Origin: Anaerococcus prevotii DSM 20548
GTDB lineage: Bacteria > Bacillota > Clostridia > Tissierellales > Peptoniphilaceae
Assembly (NCBI RefSeq): GCF_000024105.1
Contig: NC_013164.1
Location: 1 to 64,000, forward strand
Direction: 5' to 3'
DNA length: 64,000 bases
Shown here: positions 35,002 through 43,611 of the stretch, in pieces
How positions within the stretch are numbered: the stretch's first letter is position 1
How the letters are laid out: each line of letters starts with the position of its first letter
Notes under the pieces: model-generated
Seen by the model: the letters and a program-made list of their open reading frames with translations, nothing else
Told to the model about the DNA's origin: nothing
Databases searched by the model: none
Translations under genes and position numbers: made by a program

Positions 35002-35777
35002 TGAAAATAAACAAAAGGACATTATTTCCTTTCCTAGTGATTTTATTTATATTTCTTGGAAGTTTTTTTGCCCCTAATGATCCCCTAGAAGTTAATCTTC
35101 CCCTTAGATTTGGAAATCCAAGTTCTAAGTATCTTTTGGGAAATGATAGCATGGGCAGGTGCGTTTTATCGAGAATACTGTTCGGGGGGAAAACTACATT
35201 ATTTATGGTTATGACGGCATCAATTATTGTTTTTACTTTAGGTTTGTTTTTAGGAACACTAACGTCAAAAGTTACCATGAAAAAGAATGTAATAGTAGAT
35301 TCGATTATTAATGCTGTAACGGCTATACCACCAATTGCTTATTTAATCATATTTATAGCATCTTGGGGAAATGGAATAAAAACTACATTAATCGCTTTGG
35401 TTGTTTCATATATATTGAGATTTTTAAGACTTGTTAGAACTCAAATAAATATTGAATATGATAAAGCTTATTGCACTTGTATGATTTCACTTGGTGCTTC
35501 AAAGACTAGGTTGGTTCTAGTTCATATACTACCAAATATATTATTAGATTTAGTTCATTATATTTGTTTGTCCTGTGCGGATATGATTTTAGCAATTACT
35601 GGTTTTTCATTTATAGGAATTGGACTTGGAGAAAATGTTGTGGAGTGGGGTTCTATGATTTTAGAAGCGAGAGATTCAATATTTATTAAGCCAGAACTCA
35701 TAATTTACCCTATTTTTGCAGTTTTTATTACTACAATGTCTTTTAATATTATTGCAAAAGAAGCGAATAGAAGGTGA
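35001..35777 (+). CDS. NikC/DppC-type ABC importer permease
   Basis: This 258-residue permease has about five hydrophobic segments and the usual LLGNDSMGRCVLSRILFGG (LGTDxxGRDxxSR-like) stretch, with a permease loop near CMISLGASKTRLVLVHILPN. It pairs with the permease encoded just upstream, sharing one base with its stop codon. The length is shorter than most NikC proteins at the N-terminus. Confidence 0.85.
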   Translation: MKINKRTLFPFLVILFIFLGSFFAPNDPLEVNLPLRFGNPSSKYLLGNDSMGRCVLSRILFGGKTTLFMVMTASIIVFTLGLFLGTLTSKVTMKKNVIVDSIINAVTAIPPIAYLIIFIASWGNGIKTTLIALVVSYILRFLRLVRTQINIEYDKAYCTCMISLGASKTRLVLVHILPNILLDLVHYICLSCADMILAITGFSFIGIGLGENVVEWGSMILEARDSIFIKPELIIYPIFAVFITTMSFNIIAKEANRR

Positions 35778-35781
35778 AGAT

Positions 35782-36564
35782 ATGATTTTGGTTAATCAAT
35801 TACAAGTTACAGATAAAAAAGGAAACAATCTTTTAAATAATATTTCTCTTAGAATTCCTATGGGAAAAATTATTGGTCTCACTGGACCCAGTGGTGCTGG
35901 GAAGACTACATTAGTAAACACAATACTTGGGATTTTATCAGAGGATTTAAAAGTAAGTTCTGGAACTATTACTATAGATGATTTCGATATATTGGAAAAA
36001 GATAATATCAATAGCAACAATAGAAACATCGCTTTTATTCCTCAACTTCCCATGATTTCTTTTGACAAAAGAAAAAAGATAAAAAGTCAAATGGTTGAAA
36101 TATATATTGCTAATCTTAATATAAATAAATCAGAAGCATTAAGTATAGCAAAAGATAAGCTCAAAAGCGTCAATCTTGAATATGAAAGAGTTTTAGATTC
36201 ATATCCCACTGAACTCTCTGGAGGCATGATTCAGCGTGTGATTTTAGCGATATCTATGGGACTAAATACTGATTATATAATTGCTGATGAACCAACATCA
36301 GCCTTAGATAATTATAACTCATCATTATTTTTTGAATTGATTAAAGCAAATTTCAAAGGGAAAGGGATTTTATTAATAACACACGATGCCGAAATTCTTA
36401 AAAAATATAGCGACTGCATCTATGTGATAGAAAATGGGTGTGTTATAGAAAAGGGGAGTAGTGAAGATATATTTGAAAGCCCTAAAGAAGAATGGACAAG
36501 AAAATTTGTTATCTGTAGTCAGAAAATATTAGATTCTGGAGGTGAATGGAAATGGACGAAATAG
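35782..36564 (+). CDS. NikD/DppD-type ABC importer ATPase
   Basis: This 260-residue ATPase has GPSGAGKTTL, an LSGGMIQR signature and YIIADEPTSALD, typical of nickel/peptide importer ATPases. The ATG at 35782 (GAAGGTGAAG upstream) is preferred to an earlier in-frame start that overlaps the permease gene deeply. It forms the ATPase pair with the next protein. Confidence 0.87.
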   Translation: MILVNQLQVTDKKGNNLLNNISLRIPMGKIIGLTGPSGAGKTTLVNTILGILSEDLKVSSGTITIDDFDILEKDNINSNNRNIAFIPQLPMISFDKRKKIKSQMVEIYIANLNINKSEALSIAKDKLKSVNLEYERVLDSYPTELSGGMIQRVILAISMGLNTDYIIADEPTSALDNYNSSLFFELIKANFKGKGILLITHDAEILKKYSDCIYVIENGCVIEKGSSEDIFESPKEEWTRKFVICSQKILDSGGEWKWTK

Positions 36565-37256
36565 CTATGAGTAATGTTAGCCTTTCTTTTGAAACAGTAA
36601 AAGGGACATTTAAAGCTCTAGATCAAATTTCCTTTTCACTAAAAAGGGGAGATAACTTAAGTTTAATTGGTGAAAGTGGATCTGGTAAAAGCACCATTGC
36701 AAAAGCATTAATAGGATTAGAAAGAATAGATGAAGGATCTATACTCTATGATTCTGTAGATATCTCAAAATTAAAATTAAAAAAAATAAGGAAATATAGA
36801 AAAAATATCCAGTCTGTTTTCCAGGATACATCTGGTACTTTAAATCCTGGTATAAGCACTTTTAAAAATTTGGAAGAAGGGCTTATTAATTTAACAAACT
36901 TGTCGAAAAAGGAAAGAAAGGAAAAAGTGTTATTATTTTGCGAGGATTTACATTTAAAAAAGGAAATATTAGATGTGCCCGTTCACCAACTATCTGGAGG
37001 CGAGCAAAGAAGATTGTCGCTCATAAGAGCCCTTATGGTTAATCCTGATTTTTTAATACTAGATGAGGTTACGGCTGGGCTTGACTTACTGACGATTGAA
37101 AAAGTATTAAACTTACTTTTTTATTATCAATCTAAGCATAGTATTTCTTATATTTTTATCACTCATGATATAAATCAAGCAAAACAGATTTCAGATTATA
37201 TCATAGAAATAAAGAAAGGAAAAATATTTAGAGAAGGAAAATTGCAAAGGAGATAG
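36552..37256 (+). CDS. NikE/DppF-type ABC importer ATPase
   Basis: This 234-residue ATPase has GESGSGKSTIAKAL, QSVFQDTSGTLNPG, LSGGEQRR and FLILDEVTAGLD. The ATG at 36552 is eight bases after GGAGGT; the ATG at 36546 is too close to it. It overlaps the previous gene by 13 bases. Both ATPases together should drive the two permeases above. Confidence 0.87.
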   Translation: MDEIAMSNVSLSFETVKGTFKALDQISFSLKRGDNLSLIGESGSGKSTIAKALIGLERIDEGSILYDSVDISKLKLKKIRKYRKNIQSVFQDTSGTLNPGISTFKNLEEGLINLTNLSKKERKEKVLLFCEDLHLKKEILDVPVHQLSGGEQRRLSLIRALMVNPDFLILDEVTAGLDLLTIEKVLNLLFYYQSKHSISYIFITHDINQAKQISDYIIEIKKGKIFREGKLQRR

Positions 37257-37258
37257 AA

Positions 37259-38902
37259 ATGATCAAACTTAGAAAAAATATGATGGTTTTATTGGCACTT
37301 GTATTTAGTTTTTCAATTTTACTAGGAGGTTGCCAAAAGAATCAAGAAAAAGCACAAGAAAATTCAAATGTAGCAAGTGAGAACACAAAAGATGAAAGCA
37401 AGAAGGTTTTAACCTTATGTACTGCTAAAGAACTGACAAACCTTACGACTTTAACAATGAATAAGGAAAATAATATGGCTTGTGGTTTAATTTACGAAAC
37501 CCTAGTAGCTTATGAAAACGGTGAAATTGTACCAAAACTTGCTGAAAGCTTTGAATATAAAGATGATGGCAAAACTTTAGTCTTTAAATTAAAGGACGGG
37601 GTAAAGTTTTCAGATGGTGAAGATTTTAATGCTGATGCAGTAAAAAAGATATTAGATTTTGATAAGTCTAACCCTAATTTTGCAGGCATAAGGGCTGTTG
37701 CAGAGATAAAATCAACAGAAGTTATTGATGATAATACGATTGCTGTTCACTATGAAAATCCGTCTAAATTTTATATAAATGGCTTTTGTTTCCAAAATGT
37801 ATTGGGGATGCCATCTCCAAAGTCATTTACTGAGGGAAACTTTGAGAAATTTAACAAAAATATAGGAACAGGTCCTTATGTATATGAAGAATTTAAATCT
37901 GGAGAATATACAAAATTTGTTAGAAATGAAAATTATCATGGGGAAAAACCTTATTATGATGAAGTTATTGTCAAATATATTCCCGATGCTTCCTCAAGAC
38001 TTCAAGCCTTAAATAAGGGGGAAATAGATTTAATTTATGGAGCAGATTTAATAAATTATGATGACTTCAAAAAAGGTTCTGAAATTAAGGATGTTACTGG
38101 AGAAGTCAACAAAAATAGGACTTTGACTAAGAATCTAATTTTAAATCCAAGTAAAAAAGAATTAGAAGATTTAAGAGTTCGCCAAGCAATTAATTATGCA
38201 ATTAACAAAAAAGACATTGTCGACAGTTTAACATACTCATATGAAGATGTAGCTGAAACTTTATTCCCTAAAGATGTAGCTTATTGTGATGCAAATTATC
38301 CAACTAATTATAGTTATGCTCCTGAAAAGGCAAATAGCTTGCTAGATGAAGCGGGTTGGAAACTCAATAAAGATACAGGAATTAGAGAAAAGGACGGAAG
38401 TCCATTAAAGCTTCAATATGTTTACTGGTCAGATTTAGTACTTGCTAAGGAAACTGCACTTGCAATAAAGACACAATTAAAAGAAGTAGGTATAGATGTT
38501 GACCTAGTTGAAAAAGATCAAATGTCATGGTGGACAGATGGTATAAAGGGAGAATTCCATTTGACAACCTGGAATACAGAGGGTTCTTATACTGAACCTC
38601 ATAAGTTCTTACAAGAATCAATCACCGAAATGGATCCACATTTGATGCCGTTAAAAGCACTTTCTGATTCAAACATATATATTGATGCAATAAAGAAAGC
38701 TTCCACTTCTACAAATGAAGGGGAGATTAAAGATAATATACAAAAAGCTATAGTATATTCAAACGAAAACGCTATGGATTTGCCTCTTTCTTATTCAAAA
38801 GAAATGATTTTGTATAGAAATGACAAAATTGGTGGATATGACTTTACAAGTACACCTCAATTTTTCAATATTTACAGTGTAAAAGCTAAGACAAGTAAAT
38901 AA
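37259..38902 (+). CDS. substrate-binding lipoprotein, NikA/OppA family
   Basis: This 547-residue extracellular receptor begins with a lipoprotein signal (MMVLLALVFSFSILLGGC; lipobox LLGGC, lipidated Cys at about 25), then an acidic and polar linker. The body is a family 5 solute-binding protein (YETLVAYENGEIVPKLAES, DGVKFSDGEDFNADAV, VRQAINYAINKKDIV). By position it captures the metal-loaded metallophore, or directly a metal, for the importer encoded upstream. It is the last gene before a strong hairpin. Confidence 0.88.
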   Translation: MIKLRKNMMVLLALVFSFSILLGGCQKNQEKAQENSNVASENTKDESKKVLTLCTAKELTNLTTLTMNKENNMACGLIYETLVAYENGEIVPKLAESFEYKDDGKTLVFKLKDGVKFSDGEDFNADAVKKILDFDKSNPNFAGIRAVAEIKSTEVIDDNTIAVHYENPSKFYINGFCFQNVLGMPSPKSFTEGNFEKFNKNIGTGPYVYEEFKSGEYTKFVRNENYHGEKPYYDEVIVKYIPDASSRLQALNKGEIDLIYGADLINYDDFKKGSEIKDVTGEVNKNRTLTKNLILNPSKKELEDLRVRQAINYAINKKDIVDSLTYSYEDVAETLFPKDVAYCDANYPTNYSYAPEKANSLLDEAGWKLNKDTGIREKDGSPLKLQYVYWSDLVLAKETALAIKTQLKEVGIDVDLVEKDQMSWWTDGIKGEFHLTTWNTEGSYTEPHKFLQESITEMDPHLMPLKALSDSNIYIDAIKKASTSTNEGEIKDNIQKAIVYSNENAMDLPLSYSKEMILYRNDKIGGYDFTSTPQFFNIYSVKAKTSK

Positions 38903-38919
38903 GTTATAATATTTATGTA

Positions 38920-38954
38920 AGTCTCTTTAGAAATATTTCATTTCTAAAGAGACT
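38920..38954 (+). terminator. perfect 15-bp hairpin after the binding-protein gene
   Basis: AGTCTCTTTAGAAAT and ATTTCTAAAGAGACT flank a five-base loop. No U tract follows, so partial termination or 3' end protection of the abundant binding-protein mRNA are both possible. Confidence 0.65.
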
Positions 38955-38977
38955 ATATTATAAAGGAAACATTAGCA

Positions 38978-39646
38978 ATGAATAATATCGATATTATATT
39001 TTTACATGGCTCAATGCATGGAGCGTGGTGTTGGAATAATTTTGTTAATTACTTAAATGTTAAAGGACATAGAACATTTGCAATAGATTTTAAATGGGAA
39101 AATAGCAAAGAGATAGAAATAAAAGATTATATTGATATTTTAGACAGTACAGTAAAAAAATGTAATAACAAAGTTGTTTTGGTAGCCCATTCTATGGGAA
39201 GTTTAGTTGCTTTAAATTACGCGAAATTTAATTCAAATAAAGTCTATAAAATTATATTGATTTCACCTTTACCTATAAAAAATGTTTTAACATCAATGAT
39301 GTTTATAGGGATAAAAATGCTTACAAAGTCGAGAGAAAACCTATTTTTTTCAGAAAATAGGGTAGATAATAAAGAATATTATATTAATAAACTGAGGAAA
39401 GATCCAATTAAAGCACAAATACAAGTTTTAAAAGGGTTTAAAACAAACAAAAGCATTACAAACATACCCTCACTGGTTTTAACATCTTGGAATGATAATT
39501 GTGTACCAGTTAAATTTTCAATTAGGACAGGGAAAAAATTAAAAAGTAAAATTATAGTTTTAAATGATATTTGTCATGATATGATGCTTGACAACGATTG
39601 GGAAATTGTGGCGAAAGAAATTTATGATTTTTTAATGACAAATTAA
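38978..39646 (+). CDS. alpha/beta hydrolase
   Basis: This 222-residue protein has the oxyanion-region LHGSMHGAWCW, the nucleophile motif AHSMGS near residue 72, a late Asp (SWNDNCVP) and His (ICHDMM). It resembles small esterases. In a siderophore operon it could hydrolyse the imported chelate or an ester intermediate, but there is no direct evidence. It follows a terminator-like hairpin and is followed 12 bases later by the ABC pair. Confidence 0.75.
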   Translation: MNNIDIIFLHGSMHGAWCWNNFVNYLNVKGHRTFAIDFKWENSKEIEIKDYIDILDSTVKKCNNKVVLVAHSMGSLVALNYAKFNSNKVYKIILISPLPIKNVLTSMMFIGIKMLTKSRENLFFSENRVDNKEYYINKLRKDPIKAQIQVLKGFKTNKSITNIPSLVLTSWNDNCVPVKFSIRTGKKLKSKIIVLNDICHDMMLDNDWEIVAKEIYDFLMTN

Positions 39647-39658
39647 GGAAGGGGTTTT

Positions 39659-41380
39659 ATGGAATTAATAAAACATTATGTAAGAAAAAGAAAAGGCTCA
39701 TATTTTATGTCAATCTTACTGGCAATAATTGGAGTAGTGGCTGGGCTTTTTTCCTATATTTTTATGGCGAAAATTATTGTGAATTTGATTAATGGCATAA
39801 GGGATATGAGCTTATACACTCCACTTTGCATAAGTATTTTAATAACATTTGTTATTAAAGAAGTGGCAGCTGGAATATCCACAAGAATTTCTCATACAGC
39901 AACCTTTAATTCATTAGGAGAAATTAGAAATGATATTTCCAAAAAATTATTTAAGATGCCATTGGGAGATGTATTATCAAGAACATCTGGAGAATTAAAA
40001 AATATTATAGTTGAGCAAGTTGATTCTATGGAAACTTCACTTGCCCACTTAGTGCCAGAATTTACGGCAAATTTAGTAGGACCTGTTCTATTATTTATTT
40101 ATATGTTTACCTTAGATTGGCGATTGACCTTGCTATCACTAATTCCATTTGTGGTGGGAATGGCTACTATGATGTCTGTTATGAATGCTCATTATAAGGA
40201 AATGTTTGGAAAGTCAGTTGCCATTGGTCAACATATGAATAATTCGATTGTTGAGTATATAAATGGGATAGAAGTAATAAAGACCTTTAATCAAAGCGAA
40301 TCATCTTATAAAAAATATGCTGATGCAGTTTATGATAATGCAAGTTTTTATTATAACTGGATGGGTGAATCTATGAATAAGGTTGCCATAGGTAGATTAC
40401 TTTCTCCTATGGGAATTATTACAATCATACCCTTTGGGATTTTATTTTATATAAAGGGAAGTATTGATTTAGGAAATTTAATTACCTTAATCGTCTTATC
40501 CTTTGCTACAGTTTCCAGTATTTTAAAAATCATGAACTATATGGACGATATGTCAAGAATATCAACTATAACTTCTGAAATAGGAAAGATTTTAGATTCA
40601 AGACAGTTAGAAAATATTGACAAGGGAGAAAAAATGGAATCCTATAATATAGAACTTCAAGACGTAGACTTTTCTTACGATGGAAAAAATAAGGTTATAG
40701 ATAATCTTTCTATGGAAATAAAAGAATCTAATGTTTCAGCCCTCGTTGGTCCTTCTGGGTCAGGTAAGTCCACAATAGCAAAACTTATTGCTGGATTTTG
40801 GAATGTAGATAAGGGATCTATTAAAATTGGCGGAGTAGAAACAAAAGATGTGTCGCTCGAAAACTTGTCTTCACTTATTTCTTTTGTATCCCAAGACAAT
40901 TTCCTCTTTGATATGACTATAAAGGAAAATATTAGGCTTGGAAATAAGAATGCCTCTGACGAAGAAATTATAGATGTATGTAAAAAATCTGCCTGCCATG
41001 ATTTTATTATGAATCTATCTAATGGTTATGATACAAGAGTTGGAGAAGGTGGAGGTCATCTATCTGGAGGAGAAAGACAAAGAATATCTATTGCTCGTGC
41101 CATGCTAAAAAATGCACCAATCGTAATTTTAGATGAAGCAACTTCTTATATAGATCCCGAAAATGAAGCTCTCATACAAAATGCCTTGGCAAATCTAGTT
41201 AAGGGTAAAACTTTAATCATAATCGCTCATAGGCTAAAGACAATTGTTGATGCAGATAGAATATTTGTTATTAAAGATGGCAAATTAAATTCTTATGGTA
41301 CTCATGAAGAACTATTAAAGTCATCAGAACTTTATAAGGAAATGTATGCTGCAAATTTAAGGGGTGATGAAAATGCTTAA
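39659..41380 (+). CDS. ABC half-transporter, YbtP/IrtA-like
   Basis: This 573-residue protein has about six membrane segments (residues 15-310), then an ATPase domain: GPSGSGKSTIAKL, LSGGERQR, IVILDEATSYIDPE and IIAHRLKT. It has exporter-type architecture, but the closest functional parallel is the YbtPQ pair that imports iron-yersiniabactin in other bacteria (inferred from context). It overlaps the partner gene by eight bases, so a heterodimer is expected. Export of the free metallophore is the alternative. Confidence 0.85.
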   Translation: MELIKHYVRKRKGSYFMSILLAIIGVVAGLFSYIFMAKIIVNLINGIRDMSLYTPLCISILITFVIKEVAAGISTRISHTATFNSLGEIRNDISKKLFKMPLGDVLSRTSGELKNIIVEQVDSMETSLAHLVPEFTANLVGPVLLFIYMFTLDWRLTLLSLIPFVVGMATMMSVMNAHYKEMFGKSVAIGQHMNNSIVEYINGIEVIKTFNQSESSYKKYADAVYDNASFYYNWMGESMNKVAIGRLLSPMGIITIIPFGILFYIKGSIDLGNLITLIVLSFATVSSILKIMNYMDDMSRISTITSEIGKILDSRQLENIDKGEKMESYNIELQDVDFSYDGKNKVIDNLSMEIKESNVSALVGPSGSGKSTIAKLIAGFWNVDKGSIKIGGVETKDVSLENLSSLISFVSQDNFLFDMTIKENIRLGNKNASDEEIIDVCKKSACHDFIMNLSNGYDTRVGEGGGHLSGGERQRISIARAMLKNAPIVILDEATSYIDPENEALIQNALANLVKGKTLIIIAHRLKTIVDADRIFVIKDGKLNSYGTHEELLKSSELYKEMYAANLRGDENA

Positions 41381-43109
41381 TGTGTTTAAAAAGATATGGA
41401 ATTTTTCAAAAGAAGAACAGGTATATATTAAGAAATCTATTCTCGCTGGATTTTTGCACGCAGTATTTAATGCCCTTGAATTTGGTGCAATTTACTATAT
41501 GCTAGTAAATATATTTTCTAAAACTTTAGACTATAAGGCTATCTTTGTTTGTCTTGGAATATTAGTTATATCCCTTGTTGGAAAGATAATGACACAAAAA
41601 TCATCACAAATGGCACAAACACACGCTGGATATTTTATGGCAGCTCATAAGAGGATAGAAATAGGAGAAAAAATAAAAAGAGTTCCTATGGGTTTCTTTT
41701 CAAGCTTTTCACTAGGAAGATTAACTACTATTGCTACATCTTCACTTTCCCAAGCAGAAATGTGGGTGCCTATGCTTTTGGTTCTTGTACTTGGTGGAGT
41801 TTTAAATACTCTAGTCTTTGTCCTTGGAACTTTAATTTTTAACGTAAAGGTAGGACTGGTTGCTGTAGCAGGTGTAATAGTATTCTTTATAGTTACATCA
41901 ATGATGGAGAAAAAATCATCAGCTAATGCAGACAAGATGACAGAAACACAAACAAGACTTACAAAAGAAGTATTAGCAACTTTACAAGGTATGCAGGTTA
42001 TAAAATCCTATAATCTTGGTGGAGAAAATAACAGGGCTTTAAGAAAGTCTATAAAAGATACATCAAATATACTTTTAGATTTAGAAATATCTGTAGCACC
42101 ATACACAGTAATTCAAAGAATTGTAATGGGAATAACAACAGTGGCTATGGTCTATTTATCATTAAAATTAAATTTATCTGGTGAACTTCCACTTGCTGAA
42201 ACAATTCTTATGATTATGGCATCCTTTATTATCTTTGAAGGCTTAATCGGAGCAGGATCAAACATGGCAATCCTAAGAGCATGCGAAAATGCCATAGATT
42301 CTGTAGGTTTTATCGACTCTATGCCTGATATGAGAAAAGGAAGTATTACAGAGCCTATAAAAAATCATGATATAGTCTTTAAAAATGTCAGCTTTTCTTA
42401 TGATGATAGACCAATTTTAAAAAATGTATCAGCAGAGATAAAAGAAAATACTATGACTGCCATAGTTGGTCCATCTGGATCTGGTAAAACAACATTTTGT
42501 AATCTAATAGCGAGATTTTGGGATGTAAATTCTGGTGAAATTTTAATCGGAGGAAAGAATATTAAGGACTATAAGATAGAAAACTTAATGAATTCTATTT
42601 CCATGGTATTTCAAGATGTATATCTATTTGAGGATACAATTGAAAATAATATAAAATTTGGAAAACAAAATGCAAGTCATGAAGAAGTAGTTCAAGCTGC
42701 AAAGAAGGCAAGGTGCCATGAATTTATAGAAGCTTTACCAGAAGGATATGACACTATTATCGGAGAAGGTGGAGCAAGTCTATCGGGTGGAGAAAAACAA
42801 AGGATCTCCATAGCTAGAGCCATGCTAAAAGATGCGGACATCATAATCTTTGATGAAGCCACAGCAAGTATAGATCCAGAAAATGAAGATAAGCTTAAAG
42901 AAGCAATAGAATCATTAACAAAAAACAAAACAGTAATTATGATTGCCCACAGACTAAAGACAATTAGAAATGCTGACCAGATTTTAGTCTTAAAAGATGG
43001 AGAAATAGTAGAACGTGGAAATCACGAAGAACTGATTAAAAATAATGGACTTTATTCTGACCTTATAAATGCAAAAGCTAAGGCGGAATCATGGAAATTA
43101 AATAATTGA
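41373..43109 (+). CDS. ABC half-transporter, YbtQ/IrtB-like
   Basis: This 578-residue partner has membrane segments in about 15-300 and an ATPase domain with GPSGSGKTTFCNL, LSGGEKQR, IIIFDEATASIDPE and MIAHRLKT. I prefer ATG 41373, about six bases after AGGGGTG, to earlier in-frame starts. It ends the metallophore operon; a terminator follows. Confidence 0.87.
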   Translation: MLNVFKKIWNFSKEEQVYIKKSILAGFLHAVFNALEFGAIYYMLVNIFSKTLDYKAIFVCLGILVISLVGKIMTQKSSQMAQTHAGYFMAAHKRIEIGEKIKRVPMGFFSSFSLGRLTTIATSSLSQAEMWVPMLLVLVLGGVLNTLVFVLGTLIFNVKVGLVAVAGVIVFFIVTSMMEKKSSANADKMTETQTRLTKEVLATLQGMQVIKSYNLGGENNRALRKSIKDTSNILLDLEISVAPYTVIQRIVMGITTVAMVYLSLKLNLSGELPLAETILMIMASFIIFEGLIGAGSNMAILRACENAIDSVGFIDSMPDMRKGSITEPIKNHDIVFKNVSFSYDDRPILKNVSAEIKENTMTAIVGPSGSGKTTFCNLIARFWDVNSGEILIGGKNIKDYKIENLMNSISMVFQDVYLFEDTIENNIKFGKQNASHEEVVQAAKKARCHEFIEALPEGYDTIIGEGGASLSGGEKQRISIARAMLKDADIIIFDEATASIDPENEDKLKEAIESLTKNKTVIMIAHRLKTIRNADQILVLKDGEIVERGNHEELIKNNGLYSDLINAKAKAESWKLNN

Positions 43110-43152
43110 TAGAAAGAAATATTAAAGTCTTTGAACAGGAAAATTTAGATTA

Positions 43153-43190
43153 GAGGATTTATGTCTAGTAGCATAAGTCCTCATTTTTTT
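43153..43190 (+). terminator. terminator ending the metallophore operon
   Basis: GAGGATTTATG and CATAAGTCCTC form an 11-bp stem with an 8-base loop, followed by ATTTTTTT. Confidence 0.88.
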
Positions 43191-43418
43191 ATGCTTAAAT
43201 TAATCATTGAAACTCAAAAATATTATAGAAAAATAAAAATTCTGGTTACCAAAGAGGGCAAATTTCACTTTATAAGGTGAGGGGTATTTTGTCATCTTTC
43301 TATAAAATCAAAATACTTTAAAGTGTGAATATTTTTGAAATTGATTATGTGAGATTAGTATATTTCAAATTCATTCCACTTACCAAGTTAAAAAAAACAA
43401 CTTACATAGGAGGTAAAA
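43191..43418. other. non-coding sequence upstream of the recombinase module
   Basis: No gene seen. GGTTACCAAAGAGGG with TTTCACTTTATAAGGTGA at about 43245-43290 resembles the GGTTACCAAGAAAGG and ATTACCAAGAGGG sequences at 56300-56440, before the second recombinase. Confidence 0.4.
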
Positions 43419-43556
43419 ATGCAAGCAATAAAGATTTATAGCATGAGAGTTGCTATGTTATGTAGGCTTTATGATCTTAAATTAATTAATGAGAAGGAAT
43501 ATACAAAAATTAAGAACAGGTTAGAAAATGATTATAAGAAGAGAGATAGAAAGTAG
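43419..43556 (+). CDS. small conserved-looking protein before the serine recombinase
   Basis: This 45-residue frame follows AGGAGG. It reads AIKIYSMRVAMLCRLYDLKL then a charged, lysine-rich end. Small SHOCT-like proteins of this look often precede serine recombinase genes of clostridial mobile elements (from memory). The function is unknown; a role in excision control is possible. Confidence 0.6.
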   Translation: MQAIKIYSMRVAMLCRLYDLKLINEKEYTKIKNRLENDYKKRDRK

Positions 43557-43611
43557 TTAATCTTGTGATATAATAACACTGTAGAAAGATACAAAATGGG
43601 AAGGAGGTAAA

